Assembly (NCBI GenBank): GCA_013911195.1
Contig: JACETS010000128.1
Location: forward strand, 1-7,510
From: Verrucomicrobiales bacterium
GTDB taxonomy: Bacteria > Verrucomicrobiota > Verrucomicrobiia > Verrucomicrobiales > DEV007
Reading direction: 5' to 3'
DNA length: 7,510 bases
Below, piece by piece: positions 1 through 6,218 of the stretch (position 1 is the stretch's first letter; each line of letters opens with the position of its first letter). A program made the position numbers and the translations under genes. A model generated the notes under the pieces. The model made no database searches, was not told the DNA's origin, and worked only from the letters and a program-made list of their open reading frames with translations.

Positions 1-269
1 ACTTTCGAGACAAGATCTTCAATAAATTGCCCAAAGCCCGTAAAGAAGCCGCAGCTTCAAGGCGGAAGAGAATCAAGCAAAGTGGAGTAACTGGTGTTAC
101 TCATGTTGTTTCCAAAAGTGCAGCGGGTAAAGTTTATGCTTATTGGCAAGCAGCTTGGACTGAGGGTCAAACCCGTAAGACTGCAAAATTTTCTGTTGCA
201 AGGAATGGAGATAAAAAAGCTCTAGATCTTGCAATTAAGGCTAAAAGAAAAGCAAAGAGGAATTCTTAG
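1..269 (+). CDS. AP2-domain-like small basic protein, 3' part (5' end outside window)
   Basis: The reading frame is open to the left edge (first whole codon at 3-5, reading FRDKIFNKLPKARKEAAAS...), so a TTG at 27 is probably an internal leucine codon and the true start lies upstream. The visible 89 residues begin with a very basic segment (ARKEAAASRRKRIKQSG). This is followed by GVTGVTHV, a short linker, an aromatic strand YAYWQAAWTEGQTRK and then AKFSVARNGDKKALDLAIKAK. That order (GVxGV, a W-containing beta strand, a second strand ending in FSV, then an A-rich helix) resembles the AP2/ERF-type DNA-binding fold found as small stand-alone proteins in bacteria. DNA binding is therefore an inference from fold resemblance; no target or partner is known. 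The C-terminus is lysine/arginine rich (KAKRKAKRNS). The stop is 30 bases before the ABC ATPase gene. The protein could instead be another small basic nucleic-acid-binding protein. Confidence 0.62.
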   Translation, partial: FRDKIFNKLPKARKEAAASRRKRIKQSGVTGVTHVVSKSAAGKVYAYWQAAWTEGQTRKTAKFSVARNGDKKALDLAIKAKRKAKRNS

Positions 270-299
270 CAAGCCCTTGACCATTTACTCTGTCCGAGT

Positions 300-1019
300 T
301 TGAGTGACATTGTGAATGTAGGTGACAAAGAATTAGATAAAAGTCCAGATGAGGCCTTTATACTTAAGGCTGTATCTCTGAGTCGTTCTTTTTCTATTGG
401 TGAGGCCGAAGTTTCAGTCCTAAAGGGACTTAGTCTAGATATAAAGCGTTATGAGAAGCTTTTTCTTCGCGGTGCCTCTGGTGCAGGTAAAAGCACTCTT
501 TTATATACTCTTGCAGGCTTAGAGAAGCCTGACTCGGGATCAGTAATTATAGATGGGAAATCTCTTTATGATCTAAGCTCTACCGAGCAAACGATATTCA
601 GAAACAAAAAGATAGGATATGTCTTTCAGAATTACTTTCTGATGCCCGACTTGAATGCATTGGAAAATGTTACTATTCCTTCAATGATTAAGGGAAGAAA
701 TGATGACGTTGATAAGGCGGTAGAGCTTCTTGAAAAAGTTGGACTTCGTGAAAGACTTAATCATCGACCCTCAGAGCTTTCTGGGGGTGAACAACAGAGA
801 GTTGCAATTGCGCGAGCTTTAATCAATGATCCAGAAATCATTTTTGCCGACGAACCCACGGGTAACCTTGATTCATTGACCGAGGAAGAATTGATGGAAA
901 CTCTTATGAATTTAGTTACCGAAAATAAAAAAACATTGATTGTTGTTACTCACGATTCAAAATTGGCTAAACTCGGCGACCGTCAATTGGTGCTAGCAGA
1001 TGGCCAAATCATGGCCTAA
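300..1019 (+). CDS. lolD: ABC transporter ATP-binding protein, LolD/MacB type (probable lipoprotein-release ATPase)
   Basis: This is the ATPase subunit of an ABC system of the LolD/MacB/FtsE group. LolD powers LolCE, which extracts lipoproteins from the inner membrane for transfer to the outer membrane. All nucleotide-binding motifs are visible in the 239 residues: Walker A GASGAGKST (58-66), Q-loop glutamine 110 in VFQNY, signature LSGGEQQRVAIARAL (160-174), Walker B IIFADEPTGNLD (180-191) and H-loop histidine 218 in VVTHD. The ADEPTGNLD form is typical of this subgroup. The conserved domain begins near residue 21, so the first 20 residues are a short extension. No ATG is available at the N-terminus: the start is TTG at 300 or GTG at 312, neither with a clear ribosome binding site. 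No FtsX-like permease gene is in the window, so the partner must be elsewhere or upstream. MacB-type export or another LolD-like role cannot be excluded. The family call is firm; the exact substrate is less so. Confidence 0.85.
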   Translation: MSDIVNVGDKELDKSPDEAFILKAVSLSRSFSIGEAEVSVLKGLSLDIKRYEKLFLRGASGAGKSTLLYTLAGLEKPDSGSVIIDGKSLYDLSSTEQTIFRNKKIGYVFQNYFLMPDLNALENVTIPSMIKGRNDDVDKAVELLEKVGLRERLNHRPSELSGGEQQRVAIARALINDPEIIFADEPTGNLDSLTEEELMETLMNLVTENKKTLIVVTHDSKLAKLGDRQLVLADGQIMA

Positions 1020-1043
1020 ACTTCAATATACTGAAATATATTT

Positions 1044-1910
1044 ATGCATATATATATCGATGGAGAATATTTTGATAAAGAAAACGCAAAGGTGTCTGTC
1101 TTTGATCATGGTCTATTATATGGAGATGGGATTTTTGAAGGCATCAGGTTTTATGATGGGCGCGTTTTCAAACTAAAGGAACATATTCAAAGATTATTTG
1201 TATCTGCTAAAGCTATTCTTCTTGAAATTGGTATGACTGCTGAAGAAATGGAAGAAGCTGTTTGCAAAACTATTAAAAAAAATGGGCTCACCGACGGATA
1301 CGTGAGACTGCTTGTTACAAGAGGAGTTGGTAGTTTGGGATTGAGTCCTTTTGTCTGTGATAAATCAACAGTTGTTATTATTGCAGATTCTATATCATTG
1401 TATCCTGAGGAAAAATATCAAGAAGGGTTAAAACTCATCACTTGCTCAACTCGCAGGACTGCTCCTTCAGCACTGAGTCCTTCCGTGAAATCTTTAAATT
1501 ATCTCAACAATGTTATGGCTAAGGTTGAGGCTATTTTTGGAGATGCAGAAGAGGGACTTATGTTAAATGAGCAAGGATTTGTTGCTGAATGTACAGGAGA
1601 TAATATTTTTGTAGTAAAAGGTGGTAAAGTTAAGACGCCTCCTTCTTCAGCTGGTGCTCTTCCAGGAATTACGAGAGAAGTGATTTTTGAAATCGCCGAA
1701 CAATTAGACATAGAAATAGAAGAATCGCAGATGACAAGGTATGATATCTATGCTGCGGAGGAATGTTTTTTGACGGGCACCGCCGCAGAAGTTATTGCTG
1801 CTGTTTCTCTGGATAAACGATCAATTGGTGACGGTAAACCGGGGCCGATTACTGAAAAATTTATCAGTTCTTTCAGAAATATTGTTGGTAAAGAGGGTGT
1901 CATTATTTAA
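1044..1910 (+). CDS. ilvE: branched-chain amino acid aminotransferase (class IV, PLP-dependent)
   Basis: This is a fold-type IV pyridoxal-phosphate aminotransferase, 288 residues, the usual length of a bacterial IlvE. It would interconvert valine, leucine and isoleucine with their 2-oxo acids, using 2-oxoglutarate/glutamate, in the cytoplasm. Visible family motifs are HGLLYGDGIFEGIR (22-35), the probable Schiff-base lysine 149 in SVKSLNYLNN, glutamate 182 in the ECTGDNIF strand that contacts the cofactor, LPGITR (206-211) and the phosphate-binding FLTGTAAEV (242-250). The ATG gives the typical MHIYIDGEYF start, but no Shine-Dalgarno sequence precedes it; the upstream bases are AT-rich. It begins 24 bases after the lolD-like gene, so co-transcription is plausible, although no functional link is evident. 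D-amino-acid transaminase and aminodeoxychorismate lyase share the fold. The FEGIR motif and the conserved downstream segments favour the branched-chain enzyme, but substrate specificity is inferred. Confidence 0.87.
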   Translation: MHIYIDGEYFDKENAKVSVFDHGLLYGDGIFEGIRFYDGRVFKLKEHIQRLFVSAKAILLEIGMTAEEMEEAVCKTIKKNGLTDGYVRLLVTRGVGSLGLSPFVCDKSTVVIIADSISLYPEEKYQEGLKLITCSTRRTAPSALSPSVKSLNYLNNVMAKVEAIFGDAEEGLMLNEQGFVAECTGDNIFVVKGGKVKTPPSSAGALPGITREVIFEIAEQLDIEIEESQMTRYDIYAAEECFLTGTAAEVIAAVSLDKRSIGDGKPGPITEKFISSFRNIVGKEGVII

Positions 1911-1928
1911 TCTAAACTCTCGTTCCGA

Positions 1929-1952
1929 ATTTCCATGGATGGGAGATTTTTT
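1929..1952 (+). terminator. possible weak intrinsic terminator after ilvE
   Basis: TTTCC at 1930-1934 can pair with GGGAG at 1941-1945 across a six-base loop, using two G-U pairs. A run of six T follows at 1947-1952. The stem is short and weak, so this may only be a pause site. Its position between ilvE and the mcsA promoter region fits an operon boundary. Confidence 0.28.
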
Positions 1953-1984
1953 GGTATATTAATTTAAAATTTAGCATCCCTCAT

Positions 1985-1990
1985 TATAAT
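1985..1990 (+). promoter_or_regulatory. candidate -10 box for the mcsA-mcsB-clpC operon
   Basis: An exact TATAAT lies 34 bases upstream of the mcsA start, in the longest intergenic gap of the window (114 bases). The sequence about 17 bases upstream (near 1962, ATTTAA) is a poor -35 match, so the promoter is either weak, activator-dependent or a chance match in AT-rich DNA. Transcription from here would give a leader of roughly 25-30 bases. Confidence 0.35.
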
Positions 1991-2024
1991 ATTGAGCGTT
2001 TAATTTAATCATAAATACATATCA

Positions 2025-2528
2025 ATGAACTGTGATGTTTGTCAGGAGAATCCCGCTACTGTGTATCTTACACAAATCGTAAAGGGAGAAATGCAGAAAG
2101 TTAATTTATGTGAAGCATGTGCAAAAGAAAAAGGCGTAACTGACCCGACAGGCTTTGCGCTTGCGGACGCCCTATTGGGCATTGATAATGATCAAAAAAT
2201 GTCTACCTCTACCAATTCGTTGACCTGTGATGCTTGTGGATTTAGCCATTCTGAATTTAAAAAATCAGGGAGATTTGGTTGCAGTGAATGCTATCCTGTT
2301 TTTGATGCAGGTTTGGAGAGTCTTGTTAAAGCAATGCATAAGGGAACTAACCATCTTGGAAAAATTCCTACTAGATATCAAGTTTCAAAGAAATATGACG
2401 ATCAAATAACTGATCTTAAAGATCGTCTAATGAACGCCATTAATAAGGAAAATTTTGAAGAGGCAGCTAAATTGAGAGATGAGATAAAATTTGCTGAAGA
2501 TGAATATAATGAGTCAAACCAAGATTAG
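2025..2528 (+). CDS. mcsA: McsA: zinc-finger and UVR-motif activator of the arginine kinase McsB
   Basis: In Bacillota McsA binds and activates the protein arginine kinase McsB. The 167-residue product has four CxxC pairs, C3/C6, C29/C32, C68/C71 and C86/C89, enough for two zinc-binding modules, as in the family. The two modules are joined by a segment around residues 36-66. The C-terminal part (about 125-160) is a UVR motif, a charged helical hairpin with the core NFEEAAKLRDEIK at 143-155. A UVR motif of the same kind occurs in the middle domain of ClpC two genes downstream, and in UvrB/UvrC. The start ATG immediately precedes the first CxxC (MNCDVC), as usual for McsA, but there is no Shine-Dalgarno sequence (ATACATATCA precedes it). 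Only 14 bases separate it from mcsB. The neighbours make the assignment strong. In draft annotations such proteins are often called 'UvrB/UvrC motif-containing protein'. Confidence 0.92.
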   Translation: MNCDVCQENPATVYLTQIVKGEMQKVNLCEACAKEKGVTDPTGFALADALLGIDNDQKMSTSTNSLTCDACGFSHSEFKKSGRFGCSECYPVFDAGLESLVKAMHKGTNHLGKIPTRYQVSKKYDDQITDLKDRLMNAINKENFEEAAKLRDEIKFAEDEYNESNQD

Positions 2529-2542
2529 TTAGCGACATCTCA

Positions 2543-3658
2543 ATGATGCAATTTAAGACAATTTTAAAAAATCCGGCAGAATGGATGATGAGTAGTGGGC
2601 CTCATGGCGACATTGTTATAAGTAGTCGTATTAGATTGGCTCGTAATCTTAAAAAATTATCTTTTCCAGGTTGGGCTATAAAGGAAGACCGATCGCAAGT
2701 TCTAAATGAGGTAAAACCTGTAGTTGAATCTTTATCTGAAATGAGGAATGCATTCTCGTCGGATTTGACTGAACTTACCGCTGTTAAAAAACAAGTTTTG
2801 GTTGAAAGACACTTAATCAGTAGAGAGTTGGCAGCGAAGGCCATTGGAAGTGCCGCTGTAATGAATCGCAAGCAAACTCTTTGTGTTATGGTTAATGAAG
2901 AGGATCACCTGAGAATGCAATCCATAAAAGCTGGTTTGAGTTTATCTGAGGCATTTAAAATGATAGATAAAGTCGACTCAAAGATAGAAGTTGGTCTAGA
3001 TTATGCTTTTGATAATAAGTATGGATACCTCACCGCGTGTCCTACCAATCTTGGAACTGGAATGAGAGCATCTTCAATGTTGCACTTACCAGGTTTAGTT
3101 TTATCAGATCAAATTAATAAAGTCATACAAGCTGTTAATAAAATAGGTTTAGCTGTTCGGGGTCTTTACGGAGAAGGTACCGAGGCTCTAGGTAATTTAT
3201 TTCAGGTTTCTAATCAGCATACATTAGGTGAATCTGAAGAAGAAATAATCGCCAGACTTGAAAAAGTTATTAAGCAAATCATAGAACACGAGGAAAATGC
3301 CCGAGAAAAGCTGTATGATGAAGATAAGACTACTCTAAATGATAAAATTGGCAGATCCTACGCCATACTTCGATACGCCCACATAATTTCTACAAAAGAG
3401 GCTCTAGATTTACTTTCAATGCTCAGGCTGGGTGTCGATTTGGGATATTTTTCAGATGATTTAAGGAGTCTAATTGATGTGCTTTTCATGGAAATTCAGC
3501 CCGCTCACTTGCAAGTTTACGCCAATCGTAAGCTAAATGCAGAGGAAAGGGACTGCCTGAGGGCGGAAATAATGCGTGATAGGTTGAAAAACCTTCCTGA
3601 GCCAAGTAAGTTTTTTGATAATAGCTCAAATGAGCTACCTTCCACCGAGGATCAGTAA
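2543..3658 (+). CDS. mcsB: McsB: protein arginine kinase (ATP:guanido phosphotransferase family)
   Basis: McsB phosphorylates arginine side chains of proteins, marking them for the ClpC-ClpP protease. The 371-residue product has the ATP:guanido phosphotransferase domain throughout. Nucleotide-contact segments fall at the positions known for Bacillus McsB or one residue earlier: SSRIR (27-31), H90, R124, RASSM (175-179) and RGLYGE (206-211). The acidic residues E120 in NEEDH and E211 match the reported catalytic glutamates, and C166 in TACPTNLGTGMRAS matches the active-site cysteine. RDCLRA at 336-341 is the RDxxRA motif of the allosteric phospho-arginine pocket, which separates true McsB from creatine or arginine kinases. 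The C-terminal tail (about 352-371) is polar and slightly longer than in Bacillus. Two ATGs in tandem (2543 and 2546) are possible starts, neither with a strong ribosome binding site. The gene lies between mcsA (14-base gap) and clpC (9-base gap). Confidence 0.94.
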   Translation: MMQFKTILKNPAEWMMSSGPHGDIVISSRIRLARNLKKLSFPGWAIKEDRSQVLNEVKPVVESLSEMRNAFSSDLTELTAVKKQVLVERHLISRELAAKAIGSAAVMNRKQTLCVMVNEEDHLRMQSIKAGLSLSEAFKMIDKVDSKIEVGLDYAFDNKYGYLTACPTNLGTGMRASSMLHLPGLVLSDQINKVIQAVNKIGLAVRGLYGEGTEALGNLFQVSNQHTLGESEEEIIARLEKVIKQIIEHEENAREKLYDEDKTTLNDKIGRSYAILRYAHIISTKEALDLLSMLRLGVDLGYFSDDLRSLIDVLFMEIQPAHLQVYANRKLNAEERDCLRAEIMRDRLKNLPEPSKFFDNSSNELPSTEDQ

Positions 3659-3667
3659 GAAAGAATT

Positions 3668-6163
3668 ATGAATAATTTCACACCCCGAGCCCAACAGGTT
3701 TTGGCATTAGCTCGTAAAGAAGCTGACAGATTTAACCATAATTACGTTGGAACAGAACACTTGCTCCTTGGTTTAATTAAGCTTGGTCAAGGTGTTGCGG
3801 TAAATGTTCTCCAAAAGATGAGTATGGATCTTGAGACGGTCAGAATGGAGGTCGAAAAACAAGTCGGTTCAGGACCTGAGACGCAAAGCCAAGGGAATAT
3901 TCCTTACACCCCTCGAGTAAAAAAGGTTTTAGCATTGGCCGGAAAGGAAGCAAAGGCGTTAAATCATTCATATGTTGGAACAGAGCATATTCTTTTAGGT
4001 CTTTTAAGGGAAGGGGATGGAGTGGCTGCCAGAGTTCTTAAAAATCTTGATGTTGATATTGAGAGAACAAGAAATGAGATCTTGAAAGAGTTAGATCCAA
4101 ACTTTAGCCCAAATGAATTAGGTGTGGAGGATGAGGATGGAATTTTTGAAGAAGCCGAAGTCAGTGGTGGCAAAGATAGTAAAACACCAGCACTAAGGGC
4201 ATTTGGTAGAGATCTCACCGAGTTAGCAAGTAACTCTGAATTAGATCCAGTTATTGGGAGGGTTGAAGAAATTGAAAGAGTTGTTCAGATTCTTTGTAGA
4301 AGAACAAAAAATAATCCTGTTTTGATTGGTGAAGCAGGTGTTGGTAAAACAGCCATAATTGAAGGTCTTGCCCAAGAAATTGCCGCGGGTAATGTTCCAG
4401 AGCTTTTACGTGAGAAAAGAGTTATAACACTTGATCTGGCATTGATGGTTGCTGGTACAAAATATAGAGGCCAATTTGAGGAAAGAATCAAAGCTGTCAT
4501 GGATGAAATAATCCGTGCAAAGAATGTCATTCTTTTTATTGATGAGTTACATACAATTGTAGGGGCTGGCTCTGCCGAAGGGGCAATGGATGCCTCTAAT
4601 ATTATAAAACCAGCTTTAAGTCGTGGAGAATTACAATGTGTTGGTGCTACAACTCTTAATGAATATAGAAAATACATTGAAAAAGATGCAGCTTTAGAAC
4701 GACGTTTTCAGACTGTAAAAGTAGAGGAACCTAGTGTTGATGATGCAATAAAAATTCTTCAAGGCCTTCAGCATAAGTATGAATTGCATCATAAAGCGCG
4801 TTATTCTGATGATGCGATTCAGTCAGCGGTATTGCTTTCGGAAAGATATCTGACGGGTAGATTCTTGCCTGATAAAGCCATTGATATTATGGACGAGGCA
4901 GGTGCCAAAGCTCGAATCGGTGCAATGACTAGGCCTCCAGAATTTAAGCAACTCGAACTGGCGGTTGAGGAAATCCGCAAAGAAAAAGAAGAAGCAATTG
5001 GCGATCAGGAATATGAAAAAGCTGCCGCGCTTCGGGACGAAGAGAAAAAGAAAAAAGGCGAGCTTGATGAAAAGCTTGAAGAGTGGAGGGCTCAAAGTGA
5101 AGAAAAAACAATTGATGTTAATGAAGATGACATCATGGCGGTTATTTCAAAGTGGACAGGAGTCCCTCTCCAGCGAATGGAAGAGGCTGAAGCTGCTAAA
5201 TTGTTGAGAATGGAGGAAGATCTTAAAGAGCACGTTATCGGCCAAGATGAAGCTGTGACAGCAATTTCTAAAGCACTTCGCCGTTCAAGAGCCGATTTGA
5301 AAGATCCAAGGAGACCAATAGGCTCGTTTATTTTTCTTGGACCAACTGGTGTTGGTAAAACTTTCTTGGCTCGGAACCTTGCAGAGTTCATGTTTGGTGA
5401 TCCAGATGCTTTAATTCAGATTGATATGTCTGAATATATGGAAAAATTCACTTCGAGCCGTCTCATCGGCTCACCACCTGGATATGTTGGATATGAAGAG
5501 GGAGGACAATTATCTGAAGCAGTTCGTCGAAGACCTTATTCAGTTGTGCTTTTTGATGAAATTGAGAAAGCCCATCCTGATGTAATGCATTTATTGCTTC
5601 AAATTCTCGAGGAGGGCACGGTTACTGATAGTCTAGGGCGGAAAGTTGATTTCCGTAACACAATCATAATAATGACTTCCAACGTTGGTGCTGAGCTTAT
5701 CAAAAAACAGACAGCTCTCGGATTTGGAGCAATGGAAAATGAATCCGCAGATTATGAGGGGATGAAGGTTAAGATTCTTGAGCAATCCAAGAAGGTATTT
5801 AAACCTGAATTTCTCAATAGACTTGATGACCTGATTGTTTTCCACATGTTGGAAAAGAAGGACTTGGTCAAAATTGTTGATCTCGAAATCTCCAAAGTTA
5901 TTGATCGTCTTAAAAGTCGTGAAATTAGTGTGAAAATTGACAAGAAAGCGAAGGATTTTCTTATCGAGGATGGTTATGATCCTGAATATGGAGCAAGACC
6001 TATGCGAAGATCTGTTGAGAAGCACTTGGAGGATCCTTTGGCTGAGCACCTATTAAGAGGGGATGTTAAGGATGGAGATTTTGTGGGTGTTACGATTGAT
6101 AAAAAAGAAAATAAATTGAAATTCAAGGCTCAAAAAAGCGAACCAATTGCTGAAAAAGCCTAA
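3668..6163 (+). CDS. clpC: ClpC: AAA+ ATP-dependent unfoldase of the Clp protease
   Basis: ClpC is a hexameric, two-ring AAA+ chaperone that unfolds marked proteins and feeds them to ClpP in the cytoplasm. The 831 residues show the full family order. Two Clp_N repeats (about 3-70 and 78-142) carry YVGTEH motifs whose glutamates E30 and E106 match the phospho-arginine-binding residues of Bacillus ClpC. An acidic linker follows. The first ATPase domain has Walker A GEAGVGKT (221-228) and Walker B VILFIDELH (287-295). The coiled-coil middle domain with a UVR motif (about 425-480) marks ClpC rather than ClpB or ClpA. The second ATPase domain has Walker A GPTGVGKT (558-565) and Walker B VVLFDEIEKAH (626-636). 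The LGF tripeptide at 684-686 is the expected ClpP-docking loop. No motif is broken. The start ATG is preceded by AAGAAAG, the nearest thing to a Shine-Dalgarno sequence in the window. It is the last gene of the mcsA-mcsB-clpC operon; no clpP or mecA gene is present. Confidence 0.96.
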   Translation: MNNFTPRAQQVLALARKEADRFNHNYVGTEHLLLGLIKLGQGVAVNVLQKMSMDLETVRMEVEKQVGSGPETQSQGNIPYTPRVKKVLALAGKEAKALNHSYVGTEHILLGLLREGDGVAARVLKNLDVDIERTRNEILKELDPNFSPNELGVEDEDGIFEEAEVSGGKDSKTPALRAFGRDLTELASNSELDPVIGRVEEIERVVQILCRRTKNNPVLIGEAGVGKTAIIEGLAQEIAAGNVPELLREKRVITLDLALMVAGTKYRGQFEERIKAVMDEIIRAKNVILFIDELHTIVGAGSAEGAMDASNIIKPALSRGELQCVGATTLNEYRKYIEKDAALERRFQTVKVEEPSVDDAIKILQGLQHKYELHHKARYSDDAIQSAVLLSERYLTGRFLPDKAIDIMDEAGAKARIGAMTRPPEFKQLELAVEEIRKEKEEAIGDQEYEKAAALRDEEKKKKGELDEKLEEWRAQSEEKTIDVNEDDIMAVISKWTGVPLQRMEEAEAAKLLRMEEDLKEHVIGQDEAVTAISKALRRSRADLKDPRRPIGSFIFLGPTGVGKTFLARNLAEFMFGDPDALIQIDMSEYMEKFTSSRLIGSPPGYVGYEEGGQLSEAVRRRPYSVVLFDEIEKAHPDVMHLLLQILEEGTVTDSLGRKVDFRNTIIIMTSNVGAELIKKQTALGFGAMENESADYEGMKVKILEQSKKVFKPEFLNRLDDLIVFHMLEKKDLVKIVDLEISKVIDRLKSREISVKIDKKAKDFLIEDGYDPEYGARPMRRSVEKHLEDPLAEHLLRGDVKDGDFVGVTIDKKENKLKFKAQKSEPIAEKA

Positions 6164-6175
6164 ATTTATTTTTTT
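6126..6175 (+). terminator. possible weak terminator overlapping the clpC stop
   Basis: AGGCT at 6126-6130 can pair with AGCCT at 6157-6161, with an inner AGC/GCT pairing (6137-6139 with 6149-6151). A T-rich tract follows, ending in seven T at 6169-6175. The hairpin is bulged and sits mostly inside the coding sequence. It would fit the end of the mcsA-mcsB-clpC transcript but is weak evidence on its own. The rest of the 55-base gap before the glycosyltransferase gene (6164-6218) contains a CATAAT (6196-6201) without a convincing -35 box. Confidence 0.25.
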
Positions 6176-6218
6176 ATAACCGATTATTGAAAAGCCATAA
6201 TAGAGCTTTGTACTCGTC

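Noticed and set aside
267..302. The AP2-like gene and the lolD-like gene share a reading frame, suggesting a possible read-through fusion
   Set aside because: A single TAG at 267-269 separates them, but each product has a natural end and beginning. One third of adjacent genes share a frame by chance.
1020..1043. TATACT at 1027-1032 as a promoter for ilvE
   Set aside because: There is no -35 match at a suitable distance and the gap is only 24 bases of AT-rich DNA, so chance is more likely.
2443..2490. Similarity of the McsA UVR motif to the ClpC middle-domain UVR motif as a sign of recent duplication
   Set aside because: Both motifs are long-standing features of their own families in Bacillota too, so this is shared domain ancestry and not a local event.
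4285..4677. Reverse-strand open frame of 130 codons inside clpC
   Set aside because: It is antisense to the first ATPase domain of clpC, has composition typical of a shadow and shows no family motif.
4965..5207. Lysine-rich + strand open frame inside clpC
   Set aside because: It is an out-of-frame reading of the charged coiled-coil codons of the ClpC middle domain.
5633..6049. Reverse-strand open frame of 138 codons inside clpC
   Set aside because: It lies wholly opposite a strongly conserved clpC coding region, shows no recognisable domain and is a frame shadow.
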